Notes under the pieces: model-generated | The model's database searches: none | Told to the model about the DNA's origin: nothing | Seen by the model: the letters and a program-made list of their open reading frames with translations, nothing else | Shown: one piece after another, positions 42,802-52,464 of the stretch | Layout of the letters: each line of letters starts with the position of its first letter | Numbering within the stretch: position 1 is the stretch's first letter | NCBI RefSeq assembly: GCF_006439355.1 | Contig: NZ_VFTG01000002.1 | Span: 124,001 to 188,000, forward strand | Origin: Mesorhizobium sp. B4-1-3 | GTDB taxonomy: Bacteria > Pseudomonadota > Alphaproteobacteria > Rhizobiales > Rhizobiaceae | Length of the DNA stretch: 64,000 nucleotides | Reading direction: 5' to 3' | Made by a program: the position numbers and the translations under genes

Positions 42802-43812
42802 TTAGCCGCCCACGCTCGCCTGGGTCTGGCCGGCGCGCTGGCGCGCGGCGTAGTCCCGGAAACTGATGCATTCGACTTGTTGCATCACGCAGACCTCGCC
42901 GGCGAAGCGCTCGAGCGCGTTCCAGTAGGCGCCGTTGTTCATCAGCGTGAAGTGGAAGCCGAGCTCCAGCGGCAGGCGCTTGCCGTTGTATTGAGCTTCG
43001 AACGCGGCGCGGAAGGCCTGATAGGCGCGCTCGGCGAATGCGTCCGCCATGGCCGGCTTTTCGGCGCCGCCTGAGTGGCGGACGTAGAGGTTGTAGTCCA
43101 TGGCGACCACAGGCTTCGCCTTCGGCCCCTCCGGGATAAGCGGCAGGGCGAAGCGGGTCGTGCCATTCAGCGTCGGCGGGATGGCCGGGCCTTTCGAGAC
43201 ACCGCTGGCGTCATACTGGAAGCCGGCCTCGGGCAGGGCCTGGTAAAGTGCGGCGCCGGTCGAGAGATAAGGCGCGCGGAACCCCACTTGCGCATGACGC
43301 GCGAAATCGCGCCAGCCGGACGGTTCCGGGATGCCGTTGATCGCATAGGCATTTTCGAAAATGCGCCGCGCGGACGCGAATTCGGCCAGCCAGTCTGCCT
43401 TGCTCCAGTCCTTGCCGTCGAAATGGCCGCAGGCATGGCTGCCGATGTCGTGGCCTTCGGCCGCGGCTAGCCCGACCTGCTCCAGCCGCTCGGCGACCTC
43501 CTGTTTCGAGGCGCCGAAGCCGACATTGGATTTGCCGGCGGCCTTGCCGGGGCCGGCATAGTCCTGCCGCGTCTCTGGCGAGAGCAGGAAGACGCAGGAT
43601 AGGAAATAGGTGAAATGCGCGCCCGTGCGCTTTGCCAGCGCCCGACTGCGTTGCCATTGCGAGATCTCGCGGGCGGCGTCGAACGAGATCAGCACCACTT
43701 GCTTGGGTTTGGCCGGCGACACGGCTGGCGATTTCGGCGGATCGGCGAAGGCGGCATTGGCTGAGGCGAGCGAGGCGAGACTGAATGCAAGGACGCGGTA
43801 CGAACGAAGCAT
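42802..43812 (-). CDS. Exported polysaccharide deacetylase-like protein
   Basis: 336 aa. Signal peptide MLRSYRVLAFSLASLASANA, then a NodB-like fold. Motif 1 reads LISFDAAREI (D45), with Ala where many members have a second Asp. Motif 2 is SHACGH (H126 and H130), which binds metal. The GFHFTLMNNGAYWNALERF region supplies the C-terminal part. Substitution in motif 1 makes deacetylase activity uncertain. The start was set at the signal-peptide ATG (43812), since the open frame further upstream has no homology. It stands tail-to-tail with bacA. Confidence 0.82.
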   Translation of the reverse strand: MLRSYRVLAFSLASLASANAAFADPPKSPAVSPAKPKQVVLISFDAAREISQWQRSRALAKRTGAHFTYFLSCVFLLSPETRQDYAGPGKAAGKSNVGFGASKQEVAERLEQVGLAAAEGHDIGSHACGHFDGKDWSKADWLAEFASARRIFENAYAINGIPEPSGWRDFARHAQVGFRAPYLSTGAALYQALPEAGFQYDASGVSKGPAIPPTLNGTTRFALPLIPEGPKAKPVVAMDYNLYVRHSGGAEKPAMADAFAERAYQAFRAAFEAQYNGKRLPLELGFHFTLMNNGAYWNALERFAGEVCVMQQVECISFRDYAARQRAGQTQASVGG

Positions 43813-44017
43813 TGGCAACCTTCTGGCGGGAGCGTCTCCCGCTGATCGGAAGCGGGCTATCGCGCGCAAATGTGGCGTGGTTGCGTTCGGGCAGGCTCTG
43901 TGGGCCCCGTACACTCCCAGCCGATTTTCCGGCCCGCCCCCTTCCATGCCGGCAAAATTTCGCTAAAACGCGGGGCTCAAGAAGCGCCCCTCCGGGGCAG
44001 CAATGGTTTTTTGATTG

Positions 44018-44683
44018 ATGTCGGACGACAGTTTTATCCGCGAAGTCAACGAAGAGATTCGTCGCGAGCAGGCGCACGCGCTGTGGGATCGCTTCGGCCC
44101 GGCCATTCTCGGCATCGCCATCCTGATCGTGCTGGGAACGGCGGCCGTCGTCGGCTACCGCTACTGGGACGAGAGCCGCGCCAACCGTTCGGGCGACGCC
44201 TTCTCGCAGGCCCTCAAGCTTGCCAATGACGGCAAGAACGACGAGGCGATCGCCGCGCTCGATCAACTGGAGAAGGACGGCTACGGCGCCTATCCGTTGC
44301 TCGCCCGCATGCGCGCCGCCACCGTCAAGGCCGACAAGGGCGACATCGACGGCGCGGTGAAGGATTTCGACGAGGTCGCCGCCGACAACGCCATTCCGGC
44401 CGGCATCCGCGATATCGCGCGGCTGAGGGCAGCGCTGCTGCTCGTGGATCACGGTTCCTACGCCGATGTCTCCAGCCGCATCGAGGCGCTCACCGCCGAC
44501 ACCAATCCGCTGCGCCATTCGGCGCGCGAGGCGCTCGGCCTTGCCGCCTGGAAGGACGGCAAGTCGGCGGACGCGCTTAAACTGTTCGACCAGATCTCCT
44601 CGGACGACGCCGCCCCGCGCAATGTACGCCAGCGGGCGCAGCTGATGTCCGAGCTGATCCGCGGGTCGGGCAACGCTTCGTGA
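44018..44683 (+). CDS. Inner-membrane TPR protein (YfgM-like, TPR_21)
   Basis: 221 aa. A cytoplasmic N-terminus (FIREVNEEIRREQAHALWDRFG), one membrane helix (about 30-50), then a periplasmic TPR-like helical domain (QALKLANDGKNDEAIAALDQL and further repeats). This matches YfgM, which associates with the Sec translocon and envelope chaperones, and is often encoded near der, as here. The ATG at 44018 follows an in-frame TTG. Confidence 0.88.
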   Translation: MSDDSFIREVNEEIRREQAHALWDRFGPAILGIAILIVLGTAAVVGYRYWDESRANRSGDAFSQALKLANDGKNDEAIAALDQLEKDGYGAYPLLARMRAATVKADKGDIDGAVKDFDEVAADNAIPAGIRDIARLRAALLLVDHGSYADVSSRIEALTADTNPLRHSAREALGLAAWKDGKSADALKLFDQISSDDAAPRNVRQRAQLMSELIRGSGNAS

Positions 44684-44685
44684 TT

Positions 44686-44731
44686 GCATGTCGCCCAAAA
44701 GTGCGCAGCGGTTTTGGGACAAACGACATGC
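44686..44731. repeat. Short palindromic repeat, family B, copy 3
   Basis: 46 bp, arms GCATGTCG (44686-44693) and CGACATGC (44724-44731), core AAAAGTGCGCAGCGGTTTTG. It shares the core with copies 1 and 2 but has different arms, which it shares with copy 4. It separates the TPR gene from der. Confidence 0.88.
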
Positions 44732-44750
44732 AAAATAAACGGTAGACTGG

Positions 44751-46181
44751 ATGGGCTTCAAAGTCGCCATCATCGGCCGGCCTAACGTCGGCAAATCGAC
44801 TCTTTTCAATCGGCTGGTCGGAAAGAAGCTGGCGCTTGTCGACGACACGCCGGGCGTGACGCGCGACCGCCGCGTCCATGCCGCAAAACTCTATGATCTC
44901 CATTTCGACGTCATCGATACAGCCGGCTTCGAGGATGCGGCCGCCTCGACGCTGCCCGGCCGCATGCGCCAGCAGACCGAGATCGCCATCCGCGAGGCCG
45001 ACCTCATCTTCTTCACGGTGGATGCCAAATCCGGCCTGATGCCCGACGACCGCACCTTCGCCGAGGTGGTGCGCAAATCCGGCAAGCCGGTCGTGCTGGT
45101 CGCGAACAAGGCCGAGGCGCGCGGCGCTCAAGGGGGGCTGCTGGAGGCTTGGGAACTCGGCCTCGGCGAGCCGATCCCGGTCTCGGCCGAGCACGGCCAG
45201 GGCATGCCGGACCTGCGCGATGCGGTGGTCGAAGCCTTGGGCGAAGCGCGCGCGCTCGGCGAGGACGAGGAAGACGATGGTGGCGAGATCGCCGCCAGCG
45301 AGGTGCTGATCGGCGAGGACATCGCCGACCCGGATGCCGAGCCCGCCTATGACGACACCAAGCCGCTGCGCATCGCCGTCGTCGGCCGACCGAACGGCGG
45401 CAAGTCGACGCTGATCAATGCGCTGATCGGCGAGGAGCGGCTGCTCACCGGTCCGGAAGCCGGCATCACGCGCGATTCGATCTCGGTCGACTGGGACTGG
45501 CGCGGCCGCCGCATCAAGCTCTTCGATACCGCCGGCATGCGGCGCAAGTCGAAGGTGCAGGAGAAACTCGAAAAGCTCTCGGTGCAGGACGGCCTGCGCG
45601 CCATCCGCTTCGCCGAGATCGTCATCATCGTGCTCGACGCCACCATTCCCTTCGAGAAGCAGGACCTGCAGATCGCCGATCTCATCATCCGCGAGGGCAG
45701 GGCGCCGGTGATCGCCTTCAACAAATGGGACCTGATCGACAACCCGCAGGAACTGCTGGCCGAGCTGCGCGAGAAGACCGAGCGGCTCTTGCCGCAGGCG
45801 CGCGGTATCCAGGCGGTGACGGTCTCGGCCGAGACCGGGCGCGGCCTGGACAAGCTGATGGAAAGCGTCATCAAGACGCACCGGGTGTGGAACAGCCGCG
45901 TCTCCACCGGCAAGCTCAACCGCTGGCTGGAAGGCATCCTAGCCCATCATCCGCCGCCCGCCGTCGCCGGCCGCCGGCTGAAAATCAAATATGTCACCCA
46001 GGCCAAGACCCGGCCGCCGGGCTTCGTCGTCTCCTGCTCGCGGCCGGACGCGATGCCGCAATCCTACGTCCGTTACCTGACCAACAGCCTGCGCGAAGCC
46101 TTCGACATGCCCGGCGTGCCGATCCGCATGGCGCTGCGCACCTCGGACAATCCGTTTGCCGGCAGGGCGAAGAAGCGGTGA
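44751..46181 (+). CDS. der: Ribosome-assembly GTPase Der (EngA)
   Basis: 476 aa. Two tandem G domains: G1 GRPNVGKST (9-17) with [10 protein letters not shown] and DTAGFED, then the second domain with [20 protein letters not shown] and NKWDL. A C-terminal KH-like domain follows ([39 protein letters not shown]). Essential for 50S subunit maturation. An acidic linker (EDEEDDGGE) joins the two G domains. The first domain's guanine-specificity motif is NKAEA rather than the usual NKxD, with Glu in place of Asp. Confidence 0.97.
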   Translation: MGFKVAIIGRPNVGKSTLFNRLVGKKLALVDDTPGVTRDRRVHAAKLYDLHFDVIDTAGFEDAAASTLPGRMRQQTEIAIREADLIFFTVDAKSGLMPDDRTFAEVVRKSGKPVVLVANKAEARGAQGGLLEAWELGLGEPIPVSAEHGQGMPDLRDAVVEALGEARALGEDEEDDGGEIAASEVLIGEDIADPDAEPAYDDTKPLRIAVVGRPNGGKSTLINALIGEERLLTGPEAGITRDSISVDWDWRGRRIKLFDTAGMRRKSKVQEKLEKLSVQDGLRAIRFAEIVIIVLDATIPFEKQDLQIADLIIREGRAPVIAFNKWDLIDNPQELLAELREKTERLLPQARGIQAVTVSAETGRGLDKLMESVIKTHRVWNSRVSTGKLNRWLEGILAHHPPPAVAGRRLKIKYVTQAKTRPPGFVVSCSRPDAMPQSYVRYLTNSLREAFDMPGVPIRMALRTSDNPFAGRAKKR

Positions 46182-46229
46182 GGTCTATTCTCCGTCGCTT
46201 CGATCCGCAGCACTGCCGGTCCGAAAAAG

Positions 46230-47150
46230 CTAAGCAACCTCTCGCAACCCATCACCGGCTCGCGTTCCCTCCGGCAGCGTCTCCAGCGCCGCCTGCAAAA
46301 GAATTGCCGCCAGCCGCGCCGCGACCGGGTCGAGCTCGGCGTCCTTCTGGTGCAGGTGCAGCGCCATCATCGGCAGCGCCGGAAGTCCCAGCGCGCCCGG
46401 CGCGATCGCCCTGACATTGCCGGGCAGGCCGATATCGGTGCGGATCGTCAGGCCGAGACCCGCCGCCACCGCCGCCCAGACGCCGCCGAGGCTGGGGCTG
46501 GAGAAAGCCATGCGCCAGGGCATGCCGGCGCGGTCGAGCGTCTCGGTCGCGACCGTGCGTAGGAGGCAAGGCGCCTCGAACACCACCAGCGGCAGCGCCT
46601 CGCCCTGGCGTGGGCCTGCCTCGATCGGCTTGGCCGGGCCGATCCAGCGTGCCGGCACATCGGCGACATGCCGGCTGTAGGGCAGGCTCGTGCCGTCATG
46701 CCAGGCGAGCGCAATGTCGAGATTGCCGGACAGGACACGCTCGGCAAGCTCGTGGCTGCGCCCGATCCGCGCTTCGATCCGAACCTTCGGATGGGCGCGG
46801 GCGAAGCGGCCGAGCACGTCCGGCAGCACGGCCTCGCCGAAATCCTCCTGCAGGCCGAGCCGCACCCAGCCCTCCAGCTCGACATCGCGGATGGCGGAGA
46901 CCGCCTCGTCGTTGAGCTCGATCAAGCGCCGGGCATAGCCGAGCATGGTCTCGCCGGCTTCGGTCAATGCCAGACCGCGCCCCGCCTTGCGGAAGATCGG
47001 CGTATCCGCCTGTTCCTCGAGCTTCTTCAATTGCGCGCTGACGGCGGACGTCGAGCGTCCCAGCCGTTCGGCCGCCTTGGCGAAGCTGCCCAGCTCCATG
47101 CCGGTGACGAAGGTTCTGAGGACATCGAGATCGAACGTGACGCGCCGCAT
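46230..47150 (-). CDS. LysR-family transcriptional regulator
   Basis: 306 aa. The HTH is FDLDVLRTFVTGMELGSFAKAAERLGRSTSAVSAQLKKLE; the effector domain starts at about 90 (WVRLGLQEDFGEAVLPDVL). Divergent from the MFS gene at 47266, with a perfect inverted repeat in between, so it probably regulates that transporter. ATG at 47150; an upstream in-frame TTG would place the operator inside the gene. Confidence 0.92.
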   Translation of the reverse strand: MRRVTFDLDVLRTFVTGMELGSFAKAAERLGRSTSAVSAQLKKLEEQADTPIFRKAGRGLALTEAGETMLGYARRLIELNDEAVSAIRDVELEGWVRLGLQEDFGEAVLPDVLGRFARAHPKVRIEARIGRSHELAERVLSGNLDIALAWHDGTSLPYSRHVADVPARWIGPAKPIEAGPRQGEALPLVVFEAPCLLRTVATETLDRAGMPWRMAFSSPSLGGVWAAVAAGLGLTIRTDIGLPGNVRAIAPGALGLPALPMMALHLHQKDAELDPVAARLAAILLQAALETLPEGTRAGDGLREVA

Positions 47151-47156
47151 GAGATT

Positions 47157-47173
47157 ATCCTGATTTTCAGGAT
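47157..47173. promoter_or_regulatory. LysR-type inverted repeat between regulator and MFS gene
   Basis: ATCCTGATTTTCAGGAT: perfect 7-bp arms around TTT, 7 nt upstream of the LysR start codon and 93 nt upstream of the MFS start. It fits an autoregulatory LysR recognition site serving both divergent genes. Confidence 0.65.
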
Positions 47174-47265
47174 TGTTGGTCAAAAACTTCCTGGTTTTAT
47201 GGATGAAGCTATGGCGCTAAACCCCATCCGTCAAGCCGCCAGCCGGCAGTCACGGGAATGGAATC

Positions 47266-48543
47266 ATGTCCGCCATCGTCACGCGCAACGACTGCCAGCC
47301 GTCCGCAGCAGATATTGCCGCCTCTTCCGTCCGCCGCGCCTTCGGTCCCAATCATCGCTGGAAGGTTTTGGGCATCGGCGTTGCCGCCAATGCCGGCTTC
47401 TCAGCCACCTTCTCCGGCATCCCGGCGACCGCGGTGGTGATGCGCCAGGGTTACCATCTCGACAATGCCTCGCTCGGCCTCGCGCTTGGGCTGCTCGGCC
47501 TCGGCGTGGCGCTCAGCGAACTGCCCTGGGGCGTGCTCACCGACCGTTGGGGCGACCGCCGCGTGCTTCTGACCGGGCTCGGCGCAACGGCTGCATGGCT
47601 TTTCATCATGGCGCTGCTCGTCGTGCCGACGAAAACAGCCGTTCCCGGCGTTGCGCTGCTGTCGGCCAGCCTGCTCGTCGCCGGCCTGCTCGGCGGCAGC
47701 GTCAACGGTTCCAGCGGCCGCGCCATCATGGGCTGGTTCGGCGAAGGCGAGCGCGGCTTTGCCATGAGCATCAGGCAGACGGCGGTGCCGCTCGGCGGCG
47801 GGCTGGGCGCGCTTGTCCTGCCTTCCCTGGCGCTGGCCTTGGGCTTCGCCGCGGTCTTCGGCCTGCTTGCCGTCGTCTCCGCGCTTTCGGCCTGGTTTGC
47901 CTGGCGTTGGCTGCACGAGCCGCCGGTGGGAAGCGGCGGTCACGCCGCCACTGACACAAGCGGCCCGGCGCCCTTGCGCAACGTCGAGGTCTGGCGCATG
48001 TCGACCGCCATCGGCCTGCTCTGCTTCCCGCAGGTCGCGGTGCTGACCTTCGCCTCGGTCTTCCTGCATGACTTTGCCGGCATGGGCACCTTTGTGACCA
48101 GCGCGAGCCTTGCCGCCGTGCAGACCGGCGCCATGGTGATGCGGGTCTGGAGCGGCCGCTTCACCGATCGCCACGGCAACCGCCGCCCGTTCCTGAAGTT
48201 CTGCAGCGCGTTGAGCGCATTTGCCTTCCTGGTGCTATGGCTGCTGGTGATCGGCGCCGCCGGCGCGCCGTGGCTGCTGCCGCTGCTTCCGCTGACGGTC
48301 GTGGTCGCCGGCCTATCCGTCTCCGCCTGGCACGGCGTCGCCTATACCGAGCTTGCCACGCTTGCCGGCGCCGGCCATGTCGGGACCGCGCTCAGCCTTG
48401 CCAACAGTTTTGTGTTCATCGGCTTTTGCCTTGTGCCGATCGCCATTCCGTGGCTGCTGGTGGTCTTCGCATGGCAGGGCGTGTGGCTGGCGGCGGCGGT
48501 TGGCGCGGCACTTGCCTGGCCCATCTTCCTGCGCCAGGCCTGA
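47266..48543 (+). CDS. MFS transporter (CynX/NarK-like)
   Basis: 425 aa with 12 helices. Loop 2-3 signature LPWGVLTDRWGDRRVLLTG, helix 5 region GGSVNGSSGRAIMGWFGEGERGFAMSIRQTAVPLGGGLGA, and the second-half RVWSGRFTDRHGNRR. Such carriers move small anions or hydrophobic organics; no substrate can be assigned. Controlled probably by the divergent LysR protein. Confidence 0.9.
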   Translation: MSAIVTRNDCQPSAADIAASSVRRAFGPNHRWKVLGIGVAANAGFSATFSGIPATAVVMRQGYHLDNASLGLALGLLGLGVALSELPWGVLTDRWGDRRVLLTGLGATAAWLFIMALLVVPTKTAVPGVALLSASLLVAGLLGGSVNGSSGRAIMGWFGEGERGFAMSIRQTAVPLGGGLGALVLPSLALALGFAAVFGLLAVVSALSAWFAWRWLHEPPVGSGGHAATDTSGPAPLRNVEVWRMSTAIGLLCFPQVAVLTFASVFLHDFAGMGTFVTSASLAAVQTGAMVMRVWSGRFTDRHGNRRPFLKFCSALSAFAFLVLWLLVIGAAGAPWLLPLLPLTVVVAGLSVSAWHGVAYTELATLAGAGHVGTALSLANSFVFIGFCLVPIAIPWLLVVFAWQGVWLAAAVGAALAWPIFLRQA

Positions 48544-48716
48544 TTCAGCCAAAGCTGATGCACCCGCCCAGGGCCTGATTCTTCATTGGCCTGCCGCGAA
48601 AATTGCAAGCCGGCTTTCCTCAAACATGAAAAGAACATGATCGATGTCGTTAACCCCGCATCAAGGTTAATGCTTCATTTTGGCTCTCCGGGGTCAGTAG
48701 CGTTCTGGAGAGTTCC

Positions 48717-49898
48717 GTGCATCGACGCGTTTCAATGCGGCTTGCCGCCGCCGCCGTTGCGAAAAGACGTTCCTTCCTATCTCCTTTGGTGCTCGGGCTC
48801 GGCATTTGGATCGGTTTTCCGTCGGCCGTCGCCTATCAGGACATGGCAAGCCTGATCTCCGGCCTGGAATCGTCCAACGTCCGCTGGAACGCCTATATTG
48901 AGAAATCCGCCGCCGGCTCGGTGCATGCCGCCGAAATGCCTTTCGTCGATTCCACCACCATCGGTTCGCTCTCCGGCTCCGGCGTCAATTTGGCAGGCGT
49001 GGGCACCGTCGCCTTCCGCGGCAAGGGCAGCGCCGCCGGCGCGACGCCCGATGAGGATCGCGTCGTGCGCGCCGACAAGAAGGGCCGCCTCGTCCAGGTC
49101 TCGCCGGTCGCGCCGCCCAAGAATTTCAGCGCCGGCTCGATCTTCGAGCGCACCTCCTCGCTGATGCGCCCCGCAATGGACAGCGGCCTGAAGCTTACCT
49201 TCGCCAGGCCCGGCATAAAGGGCAAGGAAGTGCAGATCGCCCAGGCCTTCCATCTGCGCGAGGACAAGAAGCCAGATCCCGCTTTGCCGGCGGCTCTCGT
49301 CGCTCTCGTCAACAACGATAAGCCGGACATCCTCGCCACCGCCTATGCGCAGTCGGCGCCCGACTACGCCAAGGCGTCGCCCTTCGAGGCGCTGCTGCAG
49401 GACGATCCGAACAACGGTCGCTTCATTCCGCCGATGGGCAAGGGTGACCACGCCTGGATGCAGACTCCGTTGCCGGCAGCCGTCTTCTCCAAGCCGGAAC
49501 AGGAATGCCTCGCCAAGGGCATTTATTTCGAGGCGCGCAGCGAGCCGGTGCGCGGCCAGGCCGCAGTGGCGCAGGTCATCCTCAACCGCGTCCGCAACCC
49601 GGCCTATCCGAAGACCATCTGCGGCGTGGTCTACCAGAACGACGACTGGTTCAATCGCTGCCAGTTCTCCTTCGCCTGCGATGGCAGGAAGAAGACAATC
49701 ACCGACCAGGAGTCCTACAAGACCGCCCAGGAGGTCGCCATGGCGGTGACCGCCGGCAAGATATTCATTCCCGAGGTCGGCTCGTCGACGCATTATTATG
49801 CCAACTACGTCCATCCCGGCTGGGCGCGCGCCATGCAGCGCATGACCCGGATCGGCCTGCACATCTTCTACCGCACCTATGGCGGCGGCTGGGACTGA
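48717..49898 (+). CDS. SleB/CwlJ-type cell wall hydrolase (Hydrolase_2)
   Basis: 393 aa. N-terminal hydrophobic segment (about 20-40, signal or anchor), a long low-homology linker (40-255), and a C-terminal SleB domain: ECLAKGIYFEARSEPVRGQAAVAQVILNRV with the catalytic Glu in YFEARSE, then TICGVVYQND and SSTHYYANYVHPGWA. It cleaves peptidoglycan, probably in envelope remodelling rather than germination, since these bacteria do not sporulate. GTG start at 48717, AT-rich DNA just upstream. Confidence 0.9.
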   Translation: MHRRVSMRLAAAAVAKRRSFLSPLVLGLGIWIGFPSAVAYQDMASLISGLESSNVRWNAYIEKSAAGSVHAAEMPFVDSTTIGSLSGSGVNLAGVGTVAFRGKGSAAGATPDEDRVVRADKKGRLVQVSPVAPPKNFSAGSIFERTSSLMRPAMDSGLKLTFARPGIKGKEVQIAQAFHLREDKKPDPALPAALVALVNNDKPDILATAYAQSAPDYAKASPFEALLQDDPNNGRFIPPMGKGDHAWMQTPLPAAVFSKPEQECLAKGIYFEARSEPVRGQAAVAQVILNRVRNPAYPKTICGVVYQNDDWFNRCQFSFACDGRKKTITDQESYKTAQEVAMAVTAGKIFIPEVGSSTHYYANYVHPGWARAMQRMTRIGLHIFYRTYGGGWD

Positions 49899-49907
49899 GC
49901 CGGTAAA

Positions 49908-49952
49908 GCATGTCTCCCGAAAGTGGTAAGCGGTTTTGGGACAAAGACATGC
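49908..49952. repeat. Short palindromic repeat, family B, copy 4
   Basis: 45 bp, arms GCATGTCT (49908-49915) and AGACATGC (49945-49952), core GAAAGTGGTAAGCGGTTTTG. It begins the 391-nt gap 49899-50289. A further stretch with GATCGCGACGCGC (to about 50010) and the small palindrome AAATCATTGATTT (50152-50164) follow before the atp promoter. I see no gene in this gap. Confidence 0.85.
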
Positions 49953-50203
49953 GCGAAATCAAAACCTGAAGCGCATGGAGCGAAGCTGAAAGATCGCGAC
50001 GCGCTTTAGACGGCTCGACCCGAGCCGCTTAAACGAGGCGAGCGGCTGTCTTTCTCCCGGCGCTTGGCGTGCCCCGGCGGGCGCGCCTTGTTGCGCGGAT
50101 TCGCGCCGTCACCTCACGCGGGCGTGAAGGGCACGATGTCGCACCTCGGTAAATCATTGATTTAATTGTCAAAAATACATCGCTTGGAAGTTCGGCCCGT
50201 GGC

Positions 50204-50232
50204 TTGACGGGCGCGGACCCTCTAACTATGTT
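50204..50232 (+). promoter_or_regulatory. Sigma-70-type promoter of the F0 atp operon
   Basis: TTGACG (50204-50209) and TATGTT (50227-50232) are 17 nt apart, 58 nt upstream of the atpI start. A strong -35 and moderate -10, well placed for the F0 operon. Confidence 0.7.
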
Positions 50233-50289
50233 GCCGGCGACTTTAGAAGCGGACGGACGGCAATCGTCTGCCCGGGCAGGGGGGTTGCG

Positions 50290-50682
50290 ATGGCCAACAA
50301 AACCGGGCCAGACGGAACCGGAGAAACCGGCCGCGGCAGGCAGCCAGAAGCCACCATCCGCGACGACGAACTTGAGCGCCGCCGGCGCGATCTCGAAGCA
50401 TCGCTTGCGACGAGACGCACGGACCGGCTCGAGGGGAAAGACGAAGCGAAAGCTGCGACCGGTTACGGTCAGGCGCTGAAACTGTCCAGCGAGTTCATCG
50501 CCGGAGTGGTGGTCGGTGTCGGCTTGGGCTGGATCATCGACCGCCTGGCGGGAACAGCGCCTTGGGGTCTGATCGTCGGCCTGTTGCTGGGCTTTGGCGC
50601 AGGTATTCTCAATGTCCTGCGCTCGGCGGGACTGGCATCCGAATTCGGCCAGGGCGGCAAGCCGCGCGAACCGAAAGAATGA
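50290..50682 (+). CDS. atpI: ATP synthase accessory protein AtpI
   Basis: 130 aa. A charged cytoplasmic N-terminus (about 1-70, ERRRRDLEASLATRR) and two membrane helices (IAGVVVGVGLGWIIDRLAGTAPWGLIVGLLLGFGAGILNV). AtpI assists c-ring assembly and Mg2+ supply and is typically first in the F0 operon, as here. The 66-nt gap before atpB contains no other gene. Confidence 0.93.
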   Translation: MANKTGPDGTGETGRGRQPEATIRDDELERRRRDLEASLATRRTDRLEGKDEAKAATGYGQALKLSSEFIAGVVVGVGLGWIIDRLAGTAPWGLIVGLLLGFGAGILNVLRSAGLASEFGQGGKPREPKE

Positions 50683-50748
50683 AGTGGGGCGCCGCAAGGC
50701 GCTGAAGTGAACTTAAGAAGCCGGTTGTGGCTTTGACGGGGATTTAAA

Positions 50749-51510
50749 GTGGCTGCTGCTGACAAGGTCGATCCGATCCACCAGTTCCAGATCCATCCGA
50801 TCATCCCGCTGCATATCGGCGGCTACGACGTCTCGTTCACCAACTCTTCCCTGTTCATGGTCGTGACGATCGTGCTGGCCTCGGCCTTCCTCTATATGAG
50901 CACGGCGAGTCGCGCGCTTATCCCCGGCCGGCTGCAGTCGATCTCCGAAATGGCCTACGAATTCGTCGGCAACATGCTGCGCGATGCCGCCGGCAAGCAG
51001 GGCATGCAGTTCTTTCCACTGGTGTTCTCGCTGTTCATGTTCGTGCTGGTCGCCAATTTGATCGGCCTGTTCCCCTATTTCTTCACCGTCACCAGCCATA
51101 TCATCGTCACCTTTACCCTGGCGGTCCTGGTCATCGGCACCGTGATCGTCTACGGCTTCGCCAAGCACGGCTTCGGCTTCCTCAAGCTGTTCGTGCCGCA
51201 TGGCGTGCCTGGTTATCTTCTGCCGCTGGTGGTGGCGATCGAAGTCATCTCCTTCGTTTCGCGCCCGGTCAGCCTCTCGGTTCGTCTTTTCGCCAACATG
51301 CTGGCCGGTCACATCACGCTGAAGGTGTTCTCGGGCTTCGTCGTCAGCCTCAGCGCGTTTGGCGCCCTGGGTATCGCCGGCTCGGTCCTGCCGCTTGCGA
51401 TGGCGGTCGCGCTTTCCGCGCTCGAGCTGCTGGTCGCCTTCCTGCAGGCCTATGTGTTCGCGGTGCTGACCTGCATGTATCTGAACGACGCTCTGCACCC
51501 GAGCCACTGA
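50749..51510 (+). CDS. atpB: ATP synthase F0 subunit a
   Basis: 253 aa. The proton-channel helix contains the conserved Arg in [25 protein letters not shown], and the C-terminal helix includes [24 protein letters not shown]. Five to six helices in all. GTG start. It forms the proton half-channels facing the c-ring. Confidence 0.97.
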   Translation: MAAADKVDPIHQFQIHPIIPLHIGGYDVSFTNSSLFMVVTIVLASAFLYMSTASRALIPGRLQSISEMAYEFVGNMLRDAAGKQGMQFFPLVFSLFMFVLVANLIGLFPYFFTVTSHIIVTFTLAVLVIGTVIVYGFAKHGFGFLKLFVPHGVPGYLLPLVVAIEVISFVSRPVSLSVRLFANMLAGHITLKVFSGFVVSLSAFGALGIAGSVLPLAMAVALSALELLVAFLQAYVFAVLTCMYLNDALHPSH

Positions 51511-51585
51511 TTTTCACCGGCGCCCCGGCGCCAGCATACCCAACGTACCAACTGCAACGAATAGAGAAACCACAGGAGTTTTGAA

Positions 51586-51810
51586 ATGGACGCAACTGCA
51601 GCAGCTGCTATCGGCGCTGGTATCGCCTGCATCGGCATGGGCGGCGCGGGCATCGGCCTCGGCAACATCTTCGGCAGCTACCTCTCGGGCGCGCTCCGCA
51701 ACCCGTCGGCTGCCGACGGCCAGTTCGGCCGCCTGATCTTCGGCTTCGCCGTGACCGAAGCTCTGGGCATCTTCTCGCTCCTGATCGCTCTGCTCCTGGT
51801 CTTCAAGTAA
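51586..51810 (+). CDS. atpE: ATP synthase F0 subunit c
   Basis: 74 aa, two helices with the polar loop RNPSA. The proton-carrying carboxylate is Glu in [10 protein letters not shown] (helix 2), indicating an H+ enzyme; the Gly-rich helix 1 ([17 protein letters not shown]) is typical. It is the most highly expressed F0 subunit; the hairpin 19 nt after its stop probably helps set that stoichiometry. Confidence 0.97.
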   Translation: MDATAAAAIGAGIACIGMGGAGIGLGNIFGSYLSGALRNPSAADGQFGRLIFGFAVTEALGIFSLLIALLLVFK

Positions 51811-51828
51811 GAGCCAGGGCTGACGAAA

Positions 51829-51849
51829 GGGGCCGCATGGTGCGGCCCC
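51829..51849 (+). terminator. Hairpin between atpE and the b' gene
   Basis: GGGGCCGCA / TGCGGCCCC, a perfect 9-bp stem with a 3-nt loop, and no U-tract. Likely a partial attenuator or mRNA-stabilising stem favouring subunit c over b' and b. Confidence 0.75.
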
Positions 51850-51871
51850 GTTCCATGGACAGGGGAATGAG

Positions 51872-52453
51872 ATGTTCGTGACATCTGCCTATGCGCAAGA
51901 ATCAGCGCCGGCCGCGGCCGAGGGCGATACGCATGCAGGCACCGCCGTGCCTGCGGCGGAGCATGAAGCGTTCCCGCCGTTCGATGCCAAGACCTTCCCG
52001 TCGCAGATCCTGTGGCTGGTCATCACCTTCGGGCTCTTCTACCTGTTCCTGAAGCGCGTCGTGATGCCGCGTCTTGGCGGCATCATCGATGTCCGCAACG
52101 ACCGTATCACCCAGGACCTCGACCATGCCGCAAGGCTGAAGGGCGAGGCGGATGCCGCCGTTGCGGCCTATGAGCAGGAACTGGCGGAAGCCAAGGCCAA
52201 CGCCAACAAGATCGGCCAGCAGGCGAACGACGCTGCCAAGGCGCAAGCCGAGGACACGCGCAAGAAGCTCGAGGCCGAGCTCGAGAAGAAGCTTGGCGAG
52301 GCCGAGGCGAGCATCGCCTCGATCAAGGCCAAGGCGATGAAGGAAGTCGGCACGATCGCCGAGGACACCACATCGGCCATTGTCGAGGCGCTTGTCGGCG
52401 GCAAGACCGACAAGTCCGAGATCGCGGCCGCGGTCAAATCCGCGAGCCGGTGA
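51872..52453 (+). CDS. atpF2: ATP synthase F0 subunit b'
   Basis: 193 aa. A membrane helix (about 48-66, QILWLVITFGLFYLFLKRVVMP) is followed by a long charged coiled coil (70-175). The N-terminal extension of about 45 residues is rich in Ala/Pro/Glu. Together with b it forms the heterodimeric stator of photosynthetic and alphaproteobacterial F-ATPases. Confidence 0.95.
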   Translation: MFVTSAYAQESAPAAAEGDTHAGTAVPAAEHEAFPPFDAKTFPSQILWLVITFGLFYLFLKRVVMPRLGGIIDVRNDRITQDLDHAARLKGEADAAVAAYEQELAEAKANANKIGQQANDAAKAQAEDTRKKLEAELEKKLGEAEASIASIKAKAMKEVGTIAEDTTSAIVEALVGGKTDKSEIAAAVKSASR

Positions 52454-52464
52454 GGAGCGGGATC

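Noticed and set aside
42802..44848. Long minus-strand frame overlapping the deacetylase-like and TPR genes
   Set aside because: Wrong-frame shadow: the real deacetylase frame carries the signal peptide and NodB motifs, and the TPR gene on the plus strand is well supported.
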